Positions 35,452-42,538 of a stretch of DNA of 64,000 nt are shown one piece after another. The notes beneath the pieces were generated by a model. It was not told the DNA's origin and made no database searches. It saw only the letters and a list, made by a program, of their open reading frames with translations. Both the position numbers and the translations under genes were made by a program. Numbering within the stretch: position 1 is the stretch's first letter; each line of letters opens with the position of its first letter. The stretch comes from Flavobacteriaceae bacterium (GTDB taxonomy: Bacteria > Bacteroidota > Bacteroidia > Flavobacteriales > Flavobacteriaceae): contig JABSPM010000062.1 in the NCBI GenBank assembly GCA_013215095.1, forward strand, positions 1-64,000, in the 5' to 3' direction.

Positions 35452-36573
35452 TTAAATATTTGGCAATTTTATTGAAAATAATTCATTGTTAATTTGCACA
35501 GAATCAAGAACTTCATATAATTTAATGTTTTTACCATTAACTTTTAATACTTCTCCCCCATTTGCATTGATTTCTCGATGTCCAAAATGGTGTTTCAAAT
35601 CAGAAATTTTTTCGATTTTAGGTCTAAATTTAACGGTTTTTCCATCAAATTCCTCATGATATTGAATTGCAATATCTAAGCAGTCAGAATTTACTTTAGC
35701 ATTCCTAATTATAAGATCATAAAACAATTTTTTATTTTCAGGAATATCTAAATATCCCTCGCTATTGGTGGTTACCAAGTCCCCAGAAATATAGTTTAGG
35801 GCCGCTTTAAGTGCCTCAAATATATAAAACCTCGTGTGTTCCCTGTGATAGTCGTTAGCATAATGTCCAGCTTCAAAAAGTACCGTAGGTACACCTAAGC
35901 TTTGAAATGTATCACCGACACAATTCAGATTAAAACTATCATTGTAGCGTCCTATTTGATCTTTTAAAATAGGTTTTAAGTACTTTGCCATTGCCACAAT
36001 AAGGTTCATCGCTTTTTGTCGCGTTGGTGTTACGGACCTATTTTCATCTTCGGCAGGTGACAAAAAACTTATCGTAGCAGGTTTATTTTGACTTCCAGCG
36101 CTAAAAATAGTACGTTGACCATGCAAATTAAAGCAGTAATCTGGTTTAAAATTATCAAAAACCATACGCAATAGCTTGCTTTCTGGTTGCGACAAACGCT
36201 GTGAATCTCTATTTAAATCTACATCAGCCGCATTAAGTCTTTTATAATCTTCAGCGCCATCTGGATTAAGAATTGGAATAATAACCAAACTACAGTGACG
36301 CAAAATGGTCGAATGGGCGTCTTCTATATATTTGAAAAGATCGAAAAGCGCCTTAGTAGTTGTAGATTCATTACCGTGCATCTGAGACCACATAAGTATC
36401 TTAGTTGGGCCTTCACCAACACTAACCGAATAAATAGGCGAAAGCTCCACGGAATACCCAATGGTATCTAATTTAAATTTGGTAGGTAAGCCATGAAGTA
36501 TTGGTGTAATATGGTTGTTAGAAATATAACGACCCTGAAGTTTATCTTCTCTATATATATTGTGTAGTGACAT
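35452..36573 (-). CDS. M14 family zinc carboxypeptidase-like protein
   Basis: The 373-residue protein has the M14 zinc ligands HGNE (in MWSQMHGNESTTTKALFDLF) and a later His in FNLHGQRTIFSAG. The substrate Arg/Asn block is DVDLNRDSQ and the catalytic Glu lies in VLFEAGHYAND. There is no signal peptide, so it is probably cytoplasmic. A C-terminal beta domain of about 90 residues resembles the succinylglutamate-desuccinylase-like subgroup. The peptide or amide substrate is unknown. Its promoter region is shared with the XRE regulator and carries several copies of a 16-bp palindrome, so it is a likely target of that regulator. Confidence 0.88.
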   Translation of the reverse strand: MSLHNIYREDKLQGRYISNNHITPILHGLPTKFKLDTIGYSVELSPIYSVSVGEGPTKILMWSQMHGNESTTTKALFDLFKYIEDAHSTILRHCSLVIIPILNPDGAEDYKRLNAADVDLNRDSQRLSQPESKLLRMVFDNFKPDYCFNLHGQRTIFSAGSQNKPATISFLSPAEDENRSVTPTRQKAMNLIVAMAKYLKPILKDQIGRYNDSFNLNCVGDTFQSLGVPTVLFEAGHYANDYHREHTRFYIFEALKAALNYISGDLVTTNSEGYLDIPENKKLFYDLIIRNAKVNSDCLDIAIQYHEEFDGKTVKFRPKIEKISDLKHHFGHREINANGGEVLKVNGKNIKLYEVLDSVQINNELFSIKLPNI

Positions 36574-36590
36574 TTGTAATTTAGCTTTGA

Positions 36591-36867
36591 GTTTACAAAA
36601 GTAAACAATTGTTTTTTTACAGTTGTAAACAGCTGATTAAACCTAGTAGTTTACAATTGTGTACATGACGTGTAAAGTTATAAAATGCTTTTGTAAACAT
36701 AAGATTATTTAGCTAATAAAAATCATAAAATCAACTATTTATGCATCTTTACTTCAACTAAATATTCAATAAAAAATCTTTTGTTTACAACAAACAATTG
36801 CATGTTGAGAATATTTACTTTACATTTGTAATCAAATCGCTCCCTATTGTTTTTTACAATGATAAAC
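36591..36867. promoter_or_regulatory. Operator array: GTTTAC-N4-GTAAAC palindromes
   Basis: Five sites with the same 16-bp spacing occur between the M14 gene and the XRE regulator: 36591-36606 GTTTACAAAAGTAAAC (perfect arms), 36615-36630 TTTTACAGTTGTAAAC, 36649-36664 GTTTACAATTGTGTAC, 36818-36833 CTTTACATTTGTAATC and 36852-36867 TTTTACAATGATAAAC. The last spans the XRE start codon. Half sites occur near 36691 (TTTTGTAAAC) and 36783 (GTTTACAA). Two clusters, one at each gene, suggest that the XRE protein binds and controls both divergent genes, including itself. Confidence 0.7.
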
Positions 36868-37260
36868 AACTTAGAATTCACGTCACGGCTCAAAAAAATC
36901 CTTACTCACTACAGTCTTAGTGCCTCTGCCTTTGCTGAAAAAGTTGGTGTACAACGCTCAAGTATTTCACATTTGTTATCTGGTAGGAATAAGCCAAGTT
37001 TAGATTTTGTTATGAAAATATCCAATGCCTTTCCTGAGCTCAACTTGTATTGGTTACTCAATGGTAAAGGCGATTTTTTACAATCACATATTCAAGCTAA
37101 AACACTTTTTGAAGCAGCACCAAAATCAGAAACACCTCCTGCCCCAAGTTCTTTAGAAAATAAAGATACTCCTACTCCATCTGTAAATTTTAAGGATGAG
37201 ACTATTGAACGTATTGTTATTTTTTATAAAAACGGAACTTTTAAAAATTTCAAGAACTAA
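36859..37260 (+). CDS. XRE-family helix-turn-helix regulator
   Basis: From ATG 36859 the protein has 133 residues; the upstream TTG at 36847 is less likely. A Cro/C1-type HTH covers residues 5-60: RLKKILTHYSLSASAFAEKV, QRSSISHLLSGRNKPSLDFV and LYWLLNGKGDFL. A Pro/Ser/Thr-rich linker (residues 75-110) leads to a short C-terminal segment, TIERIVIFYKNGTFKNF. This small HTH-plus-tail type is common in Bacteroidota and is not phage-linked here. The array of 16-bp palindromes upstream, one across its start codon, points to autorepression. Confidence 0.88.
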   Translation: MINNLEFTSRLKKILTHYSLSASAFAEKVGVQRSSISHLLSGRNKPSLDFVMKISNAFPELNLYWLLNGKGDFLQSHIQAKTLFEAAPKSETPPAPSSLENKDTPTPSVNFKDETIERIVIFYKNGTFKNFKN

Positions 37261-37285
37261 ACGGTATGTTTATTAATTTTGCATT

Positions 37286-37660
37286 ATGACAAAACTTAAA
37301 TATCTTTTCATTTTTGCGCTAATCACTGGCTGTTACCAAATAGAACGCAATTGCACCAATTTTACAACAGGTAAATTTAAAAGTGTTATTAGCATAGATG
37401 GCAAAACCTATATCTCTACATTTGTAAGAGACCAAAATATACAAATTGAAAACTTTGAAAATAAAACCGATTCTTCTACTGTACGTTGGATAAACGATTG
37501 CGAAGTTGTATTTAAAACCATCCACCCAAAAAATCGCGCAGAGCGAAAAGATATTCATTTAAAAATACTTACAACAACAGATTCTAGCTATACATTTGAA
37601 TATAACTATGTTGGTGAAACAGTTAAACAAAAAGGGAACGCAATTAAAATTGATAACTAA
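37286..37660 (+). CDS. Small lipoprotein of unknown function
   Basis: This 124-residue protein carries a lipoprotein signal MTKLKYLFIFALITGC with Cys16. The mature part contains a second and third Cys (ERNCTNF, INDCEVVF) and a beta-rich composition typical of a small sandwich or lipocalin-like fold. It starts 25 nt after the XRE gene and ends at a terminator, so it probably belongs to the same transcript and may be under the same control. I do not recognise an established function. Confidence 0.75.
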   Translation: MTKLKYLFIFALITGCYQIERNCTNFTTGKFKSVISIDGKTYISTFVRDQNIQIENFENKTDSSTVRWINDCEVVFKTIHPKNRAERKDIHLKILTTTDSSYTFEYNYVGETVKQKGNAIKIDN

Positions 37661-37666
37661 AAAAAT

Positions 37667-37700
37667 AAAATCTCGAGATTGAATTTAATCCCGAGATTTT
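37667..37700 (+). terminator. Terminator after the XRE-lipoprotein unit
   Basis: AAAATCTCG and CGAGATTTT form a 9-bp stem with a 16-base loop, about 7 bases after the stop codon. The T-run is part of the stem foot. Confidence 0.65.
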
Positions 37701-37930
37701 AAAGTTTATGCAGTTTATGAGATACTGCCTTTTGTTTTTATTTGAAATATAACGTACTCCATGCACTTCAAAAAATTATTACTCTAGACATTAAGCAATC
37801 AAAAGTAGCAGACTTAAATTTGCAATGCATTTACAAGTATTGAACTACGATTAAAATCTGTGATAAATTGACAAGGGGTTACAGGTTATAATTTGTATTT
37901 ATTCTTAGGCATTTAGTGTAAAATGTCTTC

Positions 37931-39268
37931 TTATTTATCAATAATTACTGTTCTTGATAAGCTTGACCCATTAGCTAAAAACTTAACTATGTACACTCCC
38001 GAATAAACAGTCTGTATGTCAAAAAAACCAATAGTTTGTCCTTTATTTATTTTCTTTTTTTGAATTAGTTTTCCCTGAGCATCTATTAATTCAATCTCAA
38101 TATCTTGATTATTTATGCCACCAATTTGAATATTAATAAGGTCATAAGATGGATTTGGAAATATTTTGATATTTATAGTATTAACATCGGTGCCTATCGT
38201 TGATAATGCACTATCATATATTGTTGTATTCTCGTCCACAGAACTCACCTCTCTATCTTGATACACACCATAAAAAGTAGGTCCAACTGCATAAGGGTAT
38301 GCTGAATTCCAATTTTCATCTACAGTAGCAAAATAACAATAGATACCATTAGGATACTCTGGTGTAACACAAAATCGACCATTGTGTTCATCTAAATAAT
38401 CAGATTGACCACTATGATCTATATATTCATAATCTTCTCTAAATGTTCCCAGTGGCCATGTTGTTTCGGACGGAACCGATCCTGTGCCGCGAGTTGTTTT
38501 TAATTCATAACTCGATTTTATTCTAACAATCTCTCCTGTACCATCTGTATTTGCATACCCATAAGCTCCATAAACTGGAAAGCCGTCATAAGCAAAACCA
38601 ATTAGTGGAGAATGTTGCATTGCATCTATGGTATATAATCCGTCTGCATCATAAAGGTTGCATATCGTAGAAATAACATTTAAATCTAAATCAAATGCTG
38701 ATGGATTTTGATGATGATGGTAATTGCCATCTGCTGGATGACCTTTAGAGCAGTCAAATCCAGACATTTCGGCAAGAACAGCATCTCTATTCCAATCCAT
38801 TGTAACTCCTCCTGGGCACGGTGAATTTCCTGGTCCTCCACACAGAGAATTACTTGATGGATCCCAGGCTACGCCATCACTATAATCAAATAAAGCAACA
38901 CCGTTTATAAACACGCCTATATTACCCATTGTGGTTGGGGTTGAAGTGCCTGTGTTTTGAGTAGGGTTTAAAGGAAATTTAAAAATAGCATCTTGATCTT
39001 CTGCTTGAGACGGATTTCCATCTTGAAATGGTCCAGTTGGATAAGCTGGAATTCCTTTAGTGTGTATGAATACATTATTTGTAGAATATTCTACCAATTG
39101 ACAATTTACCAATATATTATTGGGAATGGTTGTTGAGTTTCCAGACATATAATAAGATCCTGTCGTGGTGGTGTTTTGCAACCAAGTAGTTATTGCTGGA
39201 TTAGTTTGAGCATTTAAGCTTAAAAAATTGCCCAGAATACACAATGAAAATAAAAATACAATACGCAT
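37931..39268 (-). CDS. Secreted YHYH-domain protein with type IX sorting domain
   Basis: The 445-residue protein has a signal peptide (MRIVFLFSLCILGNFLSLNA). The YHYH domain covers about 70-340, with the His cluster GNYHHHQNPSAFD (181-193), the Cys pair in LCGGPGNSPCPGG and GFAYDGFPVYGAYGY. The last 75 residues are a Por secretion C-terminal domain (FPNPSYDLINIQIGG, SGVYIVKFLANG). It is exported through the outer membrane and attached to the surface or released. The YHYH family is uncharacterised, but its His-rich loop suggests metal binding. It is the last gene of the operon with MbnP-like and peroxidase genes. Confidence 0.88.
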   Translation of the reverse strand: MRIVFLFSLCILGNFLSLNAQTNPAITTWLQNTTTTGSYYMSGNSTTIPNNILVNCQLVEYSTNNVFIHTKGIPAYPTGPFQDGNPSQAEDQDAIFKFPLNPTQNTGTSTPTTMGNIGVFINGVALFDYSDGVAWDPSSNSLCGGPGNSPCPGGVTMDWNRDAVLAEMSGFDCSKGHPADGNYHHHQNPSAFDLDLNVISTICNLYDADGLYTIDAMQHSPLIGFAYDGFPVYGAYGYANTDGTGEIVRIKSSYELKTTRGTGSVPSETTWPLGTFREDYEYIDHSGQSDYLDEHNGRFCVTPEYPNGIYCYFATVDENWNSAYPYAVGPTFYGVYQDREVSSVDENTTIYDSALSTIGTDVNTINIKIFPNPSYDLINIQIGGINNQDIEIELIDAQGKLIQKKKINKGQTIGFFDIQTVYSGVYIVKFLANGSSLSRTVIIDK

Positions 39269-39314
39269 ATGATTTTTTTTAGTTATTCATAGTTATTTAG
39301 ACGACATATAAAAT

Positions 39315-40346
39315 TCATTCCTTCGTTTCAATTGATATTTTTTTGAACTGATGTTTTTTGTTGAATACAAACTCTTTATCATTGAGTGTTAGCAAAAAGG
39401 CAATTAGGTCTACTTTTTCGTTTGAAGTTAACTTTATTGGGAGTTTCAAAGCAGGAGAAAGCCTGTCCGAATTTTCAATATTTGAAGTATAGTGATCTAT
39501 TGCTTCTTTTAGTGTTGCAAATCTCCCGTCGTGCATGTATGGGTAAGTGTATGACAAATTCCTCAAACTAGGCACTTTAAATTTATTTTTATCTTCGGGG
39601 TTTTGAGTGATACTATACCGCCCTAAATCATTAAGTGATGGGTCAACGGGTAATGCATTAGTTTCAAACTTGAAATTGGAGAACAAAGGCTCGGTGTGAC
39701 ATATTGCACAATTTTTTTTAAATAGTTGATGCCCATTTTTTTCCTGATCTGAAAACACGTCTTTACCCAACATCACTTGATCGTACTTTGCACTTGCCGA
39801 AACAAGTGTAAGCTGAAATTGAGACAAGGATTTTAATATTTTTGATGTGTTAATGATGGAATCTTGAAAGGCAATAAAAAATAACGTTTTATACTCTTCT
39901 GAAGCATTGAGCTTCTCAATAACATCATTAATAGTACTTCCCATTTCACTAGGATGTGTTATCGGCGCTAAAGCTTGCATATCCAAATGATTGACAGCAC
40001 CATCCCACATAAATGATTTTTGCCAAGCTAAATTAAATAAAGCAGGTGCATTTCTGTTGCCAATAGAGTCAAATATTCCATGACTCAAATCGTGGTCAGT
40101 ATGTGCAAATGCATTAAAAGGAGAATGACAAGACGCACAAGAAACACTATTGTTTGCAGAAAGTAAAGGGTCATAAAATAATAATCTTCCTAATTCTATT
40201 TTATTACTATCCAGTGGATTTTTCTGAAAATCATAAGTAGGTTGAGGAAAATATTGGGGTGGGTTAAAGAAGTAAGTATTCTTGATGATATCAAAAGACA
40301 ACAAAGCAAATATTGATAAAGTAAAAAGAAGTTTTGTTTTCTTCAT
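39315..40346 (-). CDS. Di-haem cytochrome c peroxidase, MbnH/MauG-like
   Basis: The protein has 343 residues with an N-terminal export signal. Two covalent haem sites are present: CASCH (70-74) and CAICH (213-217). Surrounding blocks IELGRLLFYDPLLSANNSVS, GNRNAPALFNLAW and YTYPYMHDGRFATLKEAIDH match bacterial CcP/MauG enzymes in the periplasm. It begins exactly where the MbnP-like gene ends. In methanotrophs MbnH, a relative of this enzyme, oxidises a Trp of MbnP to kynurenine, so this pair may do the same. A simple H2O2-removing peroxidase is the alternative. Confidence 0.9.
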   Translation of the reverse strand: MKKTKLLFTLSIFALLSFDIIKNTYFFNPPQYFPQPTYDFQKNPLDSNKIELGRLLFYDPLLSANNSVSCASCHSPFNAFAHTDHDLSHGIFDSIGNRNAPALFNLAWQKSFMWDGAVNHLDMQALAPITHPSEMGSTINDVIEKLNASEEYKTLFFIAFQDSIINTSKILKSLSQFQLTLVSASAKYDQVMLGKDVFSDQEKNGHQLFKKNCAICHTEPLFSNFKFETNALPVDPSLNDLGRYSITQNPEDKNKFKVPSLRNLSYTYPYMHDGRFATLKEAIDHYTSNIENSDRLSPALKLPIKLTSNEKVDLIAFLLTLNDKEFVFNKKHQFKKISIETKE

Positions 40347-41018
40347 TTAAGGAACCTGTTTAAAAAGTAACTGCAATTTATTACTAATTCGTATTGCTTT
40401 ATCACTAGGTGACATTACATTATAAACTTCTGATACATCTATTTCTTCAAATAATTTATTTAACTGAATATATATTTGTCTAGGGTGGCTTTTATTGAGT
40501 TTTAAGCTCACTTTTCTTAAGGTATTAAAAGGAGGCAAATAGCCACCTATATGCCAATAAAATTTATTTTTCCTCCCTGGACAACGACTTGATGTACCGT
40601 CTAATTTAAAGTTGATATAGCCACTCTGCCAGGTCCAATACATTCCTTTACTAGGATCTAAATCACCTTCATATACCCCAGAAACATTGGTCAGGCTATC
40701 TACACCAATATTAAATCGCAATTCATCAAATCTAAAAAACTTATGTTCTGAAATATAATAGGTACTGCTATCTGTGGCGTCTATTAAGTGCGCTCTTTTT
40801 CTGGAAACATGTACTAATGAATCATTTTTGTAATATTTTAAGTTGGTAATATAGCATTTAAAACTATTTATCTTTAGCGTATCAGTTTTAAACAGATAGG
40901 TCTTGTTTATTACTAAATTTTCTGTCTCAAATTTTGGTTGAAAAATAATGTTTAGAGCCTCTTGTCCAAATGTTAGAGGTCCAATTAAAAACAAGAAAAT
41001 AAAAATCAATATTTTCAT
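40347..41018 (-). CDS. MbnP-like periplasmic protein
   Basis: This 223-residue protein has a signal peptide MKILIFIFLFLIGPLTFGQ. The MbnP-like domain covers the rest: FNIGVDSLTNVSGVYEGDLD, then GMYWTWQSGYINFKLDG with the conserved Trp pair (128 and 130), and FYWHIGGYLPPFNTLRKVSL. In the methanotroph system a Trp in MbnP is converted to kynurenine and contributes to a copper site. Here the gene is directly followed by the di-haem enzyme and overlaps the Spy-like gene by 4 nt. A copper-binding role is inferred from family and context. Confidence 0.87.
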   Translation of the reverse strand: MKILIFIFLFLIGPLTFGQEALNIIFQPKFETENLVINKTYLFKTDTLKINSFKCYITNLKYYKNDSLVHVSRKRAHLIDATDSSTYYISEHKFFRFDELRFNIGVDSLTNVSGVYEGDLDPSKGMYWTWQSGYINFKLDGTSSRCPGRKNKFYWHIGGYLPPFNTLRKVSLKLNKSHPRQIYIQLNKLFEEIDVSEVYNVMSPSDKAIRISNKLQLLFKQVP

Positions 41019-41476
41019 TTAAATTGAATTTTTTCACGATGTTTTTTATTACTAAATATACGTTCTAACTCATCAACCAATTCATTAAATTTCTTTATTT
41101 GAAGAGAATTACAAATTGATTTAATGTCTTTAAAATGATTGAAATGAATAGTTTCTATTTGTTTTTGAATGCTACCAATTTTGGAGGTTAGTGAATCGAC
41201 ATGTATTTTGTTACTGTCGTTATGGAGTAAGCTGTAAAGTTCTTTTTTTAATTGAATTATGCTATTATCTTTTGTTTTAATATCTTTTTTATGCTGGTCA
41301 ATCAATAGCTCGTAGTCAACAATTTGTTGTTTATCAAGATTTAACTTTTCTATTATTATAGATTTTGGAACATCATCAGAACGTTTATGTTTTTTTGTTA
41401 TGACAAAAAATAAGGTTAAAAAATTGCTCATTAGCAGTAAACCTATAATAAGCAGATAAAAATATTTTCTATTCAT
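41015..41476 (-). CDS. Periplasmic Spy/CnrX-like heavy-metal-sensor family protein
   Basis: This 153-residue protein has one N-terminal membrane anchor (YFYLLIIGLLLMSNFLTLFF). The rest is a long helical periplasmic domain: LNLDKQQIVDYELLIDQHKK, LKKELYSLLHNDS, FNHFKDIKSICNSLQIKKFN. This is the four-helix hairpin of the Spy/CpxP/ZraP/CnrX superfamily. It overlaps the preceding and following genes by a few bases. The order sigma, membrane protein, CnrX-like mirrors cnrH-cnrY-cnrX, suggesting it senses a metal and controls sigma release. Its metal ligands are not obvious. Confidence 0.8.
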   Translation of the reverse strand: MNRKYFYLLIIGLLLMSNFLTLFFVITKKHKRSDDVPKSIIIEKLNLDKQQIVDYELLIDQHKKDIKTKDNSIIQLKKELYSLLHNDSNKIHVDSLTSKIGSIQKQIETIHFNHFKDIKSICNSLQIKKFNELVDELERIFSNKKHREKIQFK

Positions 41477-41735
41477 AATAAAATAAATTATTATTTTTTG
41501 GTATTAACTCTATCCTGTTGTTACCGTATTCTTGGGATTTAGAAAAACTATTGATAAAATACAATTGTGATATAAACAATCCCATAACCAGAGTAGCAGC
41601 AATAATTACTTTATACAACGGAACAAAACGACCTTTATCATTATAAAGGCGTTCTTCTATCTTTTTATAAAGTAAATTTGAAGTCTTTACAGGTTTTATA
41701 TTTTTTAGTGTGTCTAAAGTATCTTGTTCCATCAT
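41469..41735 (-). CDS. Small single-pass membrane protein, candidate anti-sigma factor
   Basis: The protein has 88 residues (the second Met at 41732 is an alternative start). An N-terminal cytoplasmic segment of about 43 residues, with charged helices (LLYKKIEERLYNDKGRFVPL), precedes one membrane helix (VIIAATLVMGLFISQLYFIN). A short periplasmic tail follows. It has no zinc-binding ZAS motif. Its position right after an ECF sigma gene and before a CnrX-like gene makes it the likely anti-sigma, comparable in layout to CnrY. This is inference, because the sequence itself is not diagnostic. Confidence 0.6.
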   Translation of the reverse strand: MMEQDTLDTLKNIKPVKTSNLLYKKIEERLYNDKGRFVPLYKVIIAATLVMGLFISQLYFINSFSKSQEYGNNRIELIPKNNNLFYYE

Positions 41736-41770
41736 TAATTGGACGATTATTTAATTAAATTCCTTCGCTA

Positions 41771-42292
41771 TTAAAGTGATTTTTTTAAATTTATTTTTGC
41801 GCGTTGAAACAAAGAATCCACAGATTTTACACTCAATTTCATGATTTCCGCTACTTTTTTTTGAGACAGACCTTCAATTTTTAATAGAATAATTACCGTT
41901 TTTTGATTTCCTTTAAGTTGGTAAATTTTTTGCATTAAACGTTTTAGACTTTCATCCTGCTCCATAAGAATTCCAGGATGATCAAAATCGGGTAAAAGAT
42001 GGTCTTCATTCATCTTATCATTACCAAGTAGTGAAGTAATAAAACCTCGTCTTTTACGTTTTTTATGCTTAATAAAATCAAGCGATTGATTAACTGTAAT
42101 GCGATAAATCCACGTTTTAATAGTAGCTTCATTTCTAAAGCTATCTATTTTGTAATAAATTTTAACAAAAACATCTTGTGTTATTTCTTCGGCATCTTGG
42201 ACGTTTTGACTATATTGAAGTGATAAATTAAACACAAGATCTTTGTATTTATCGTAAATTTCATCAAATATTTGTGTATTTATTATATTCAA
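41771..42292 (-). CDS. ECF-type RNA polymerase sigma factor
   Basis: The protein has 173 residues. Region 2 is LVFNLSLQYSQNVQDAEEIT followed by QDVFVKIYYKIDSFRNEATI and TWIYRITVNQSLDFIKHKKR. Region 4 is LKGNQKTVIILLKIEGLSQK with KVAEIMKLSVKSVDSLFQRA. The only usable start is TTG at 42290-42292, since no ATG occurs in frame before region 2, so translation may be deliberately weak. It heads a six-gene leftward operon that ends with the YHYH gene and presumably activates it. Confidence 0.88.
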   Translation of the reverse strand: MNIINTQIFDEIYDKYKDLVFNLSLQYSQNVQDAEEITQDVFVKIYYKIDSFRNEATIKTWIYRITVNQSLDFIKHKKRKRRGFITSLLGNDKMNEDHLLPDFDHPGILMEQDESLKRLMQKIYQLKGNQKTVIILLKIEGLSQKKVAEIMKLSVKSVDSLFQRAKINLKKSL

Positions 42293-42538
42293 AAGCTTTA
42301 ATTATCCCATCATTATATACTAATTATAATCGTTATATTTTGTAAAAACATCTATTTAAGTCATTATCACTTCCCTAAAGTGGTATTACATTAAATCCCC
42401 ATCTGGATCTCGTTGCAGTCTTATCTTCTGAAGTTTAATAGATATTGTTCAAGGCTATAACTAAGCCATAGCTTGCTTGGAAATAAAAACAAAAAACCTC
42501 GCAAAATCTAAGCATTTTTAACGGTGTTAACACAAAGC

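Noticed and set aside
36859-37260. XRE protein as a prophage repressor
   Set aside because: No integrase, structural phage genes or attachment sites are nearby.
37274-37281. TAATTTTG as a separate promoter for the small lipoprotein
   Set aside because: It would leave essentially no leader before ATG 37286. Co-transcription with the XRE gene is more likely.
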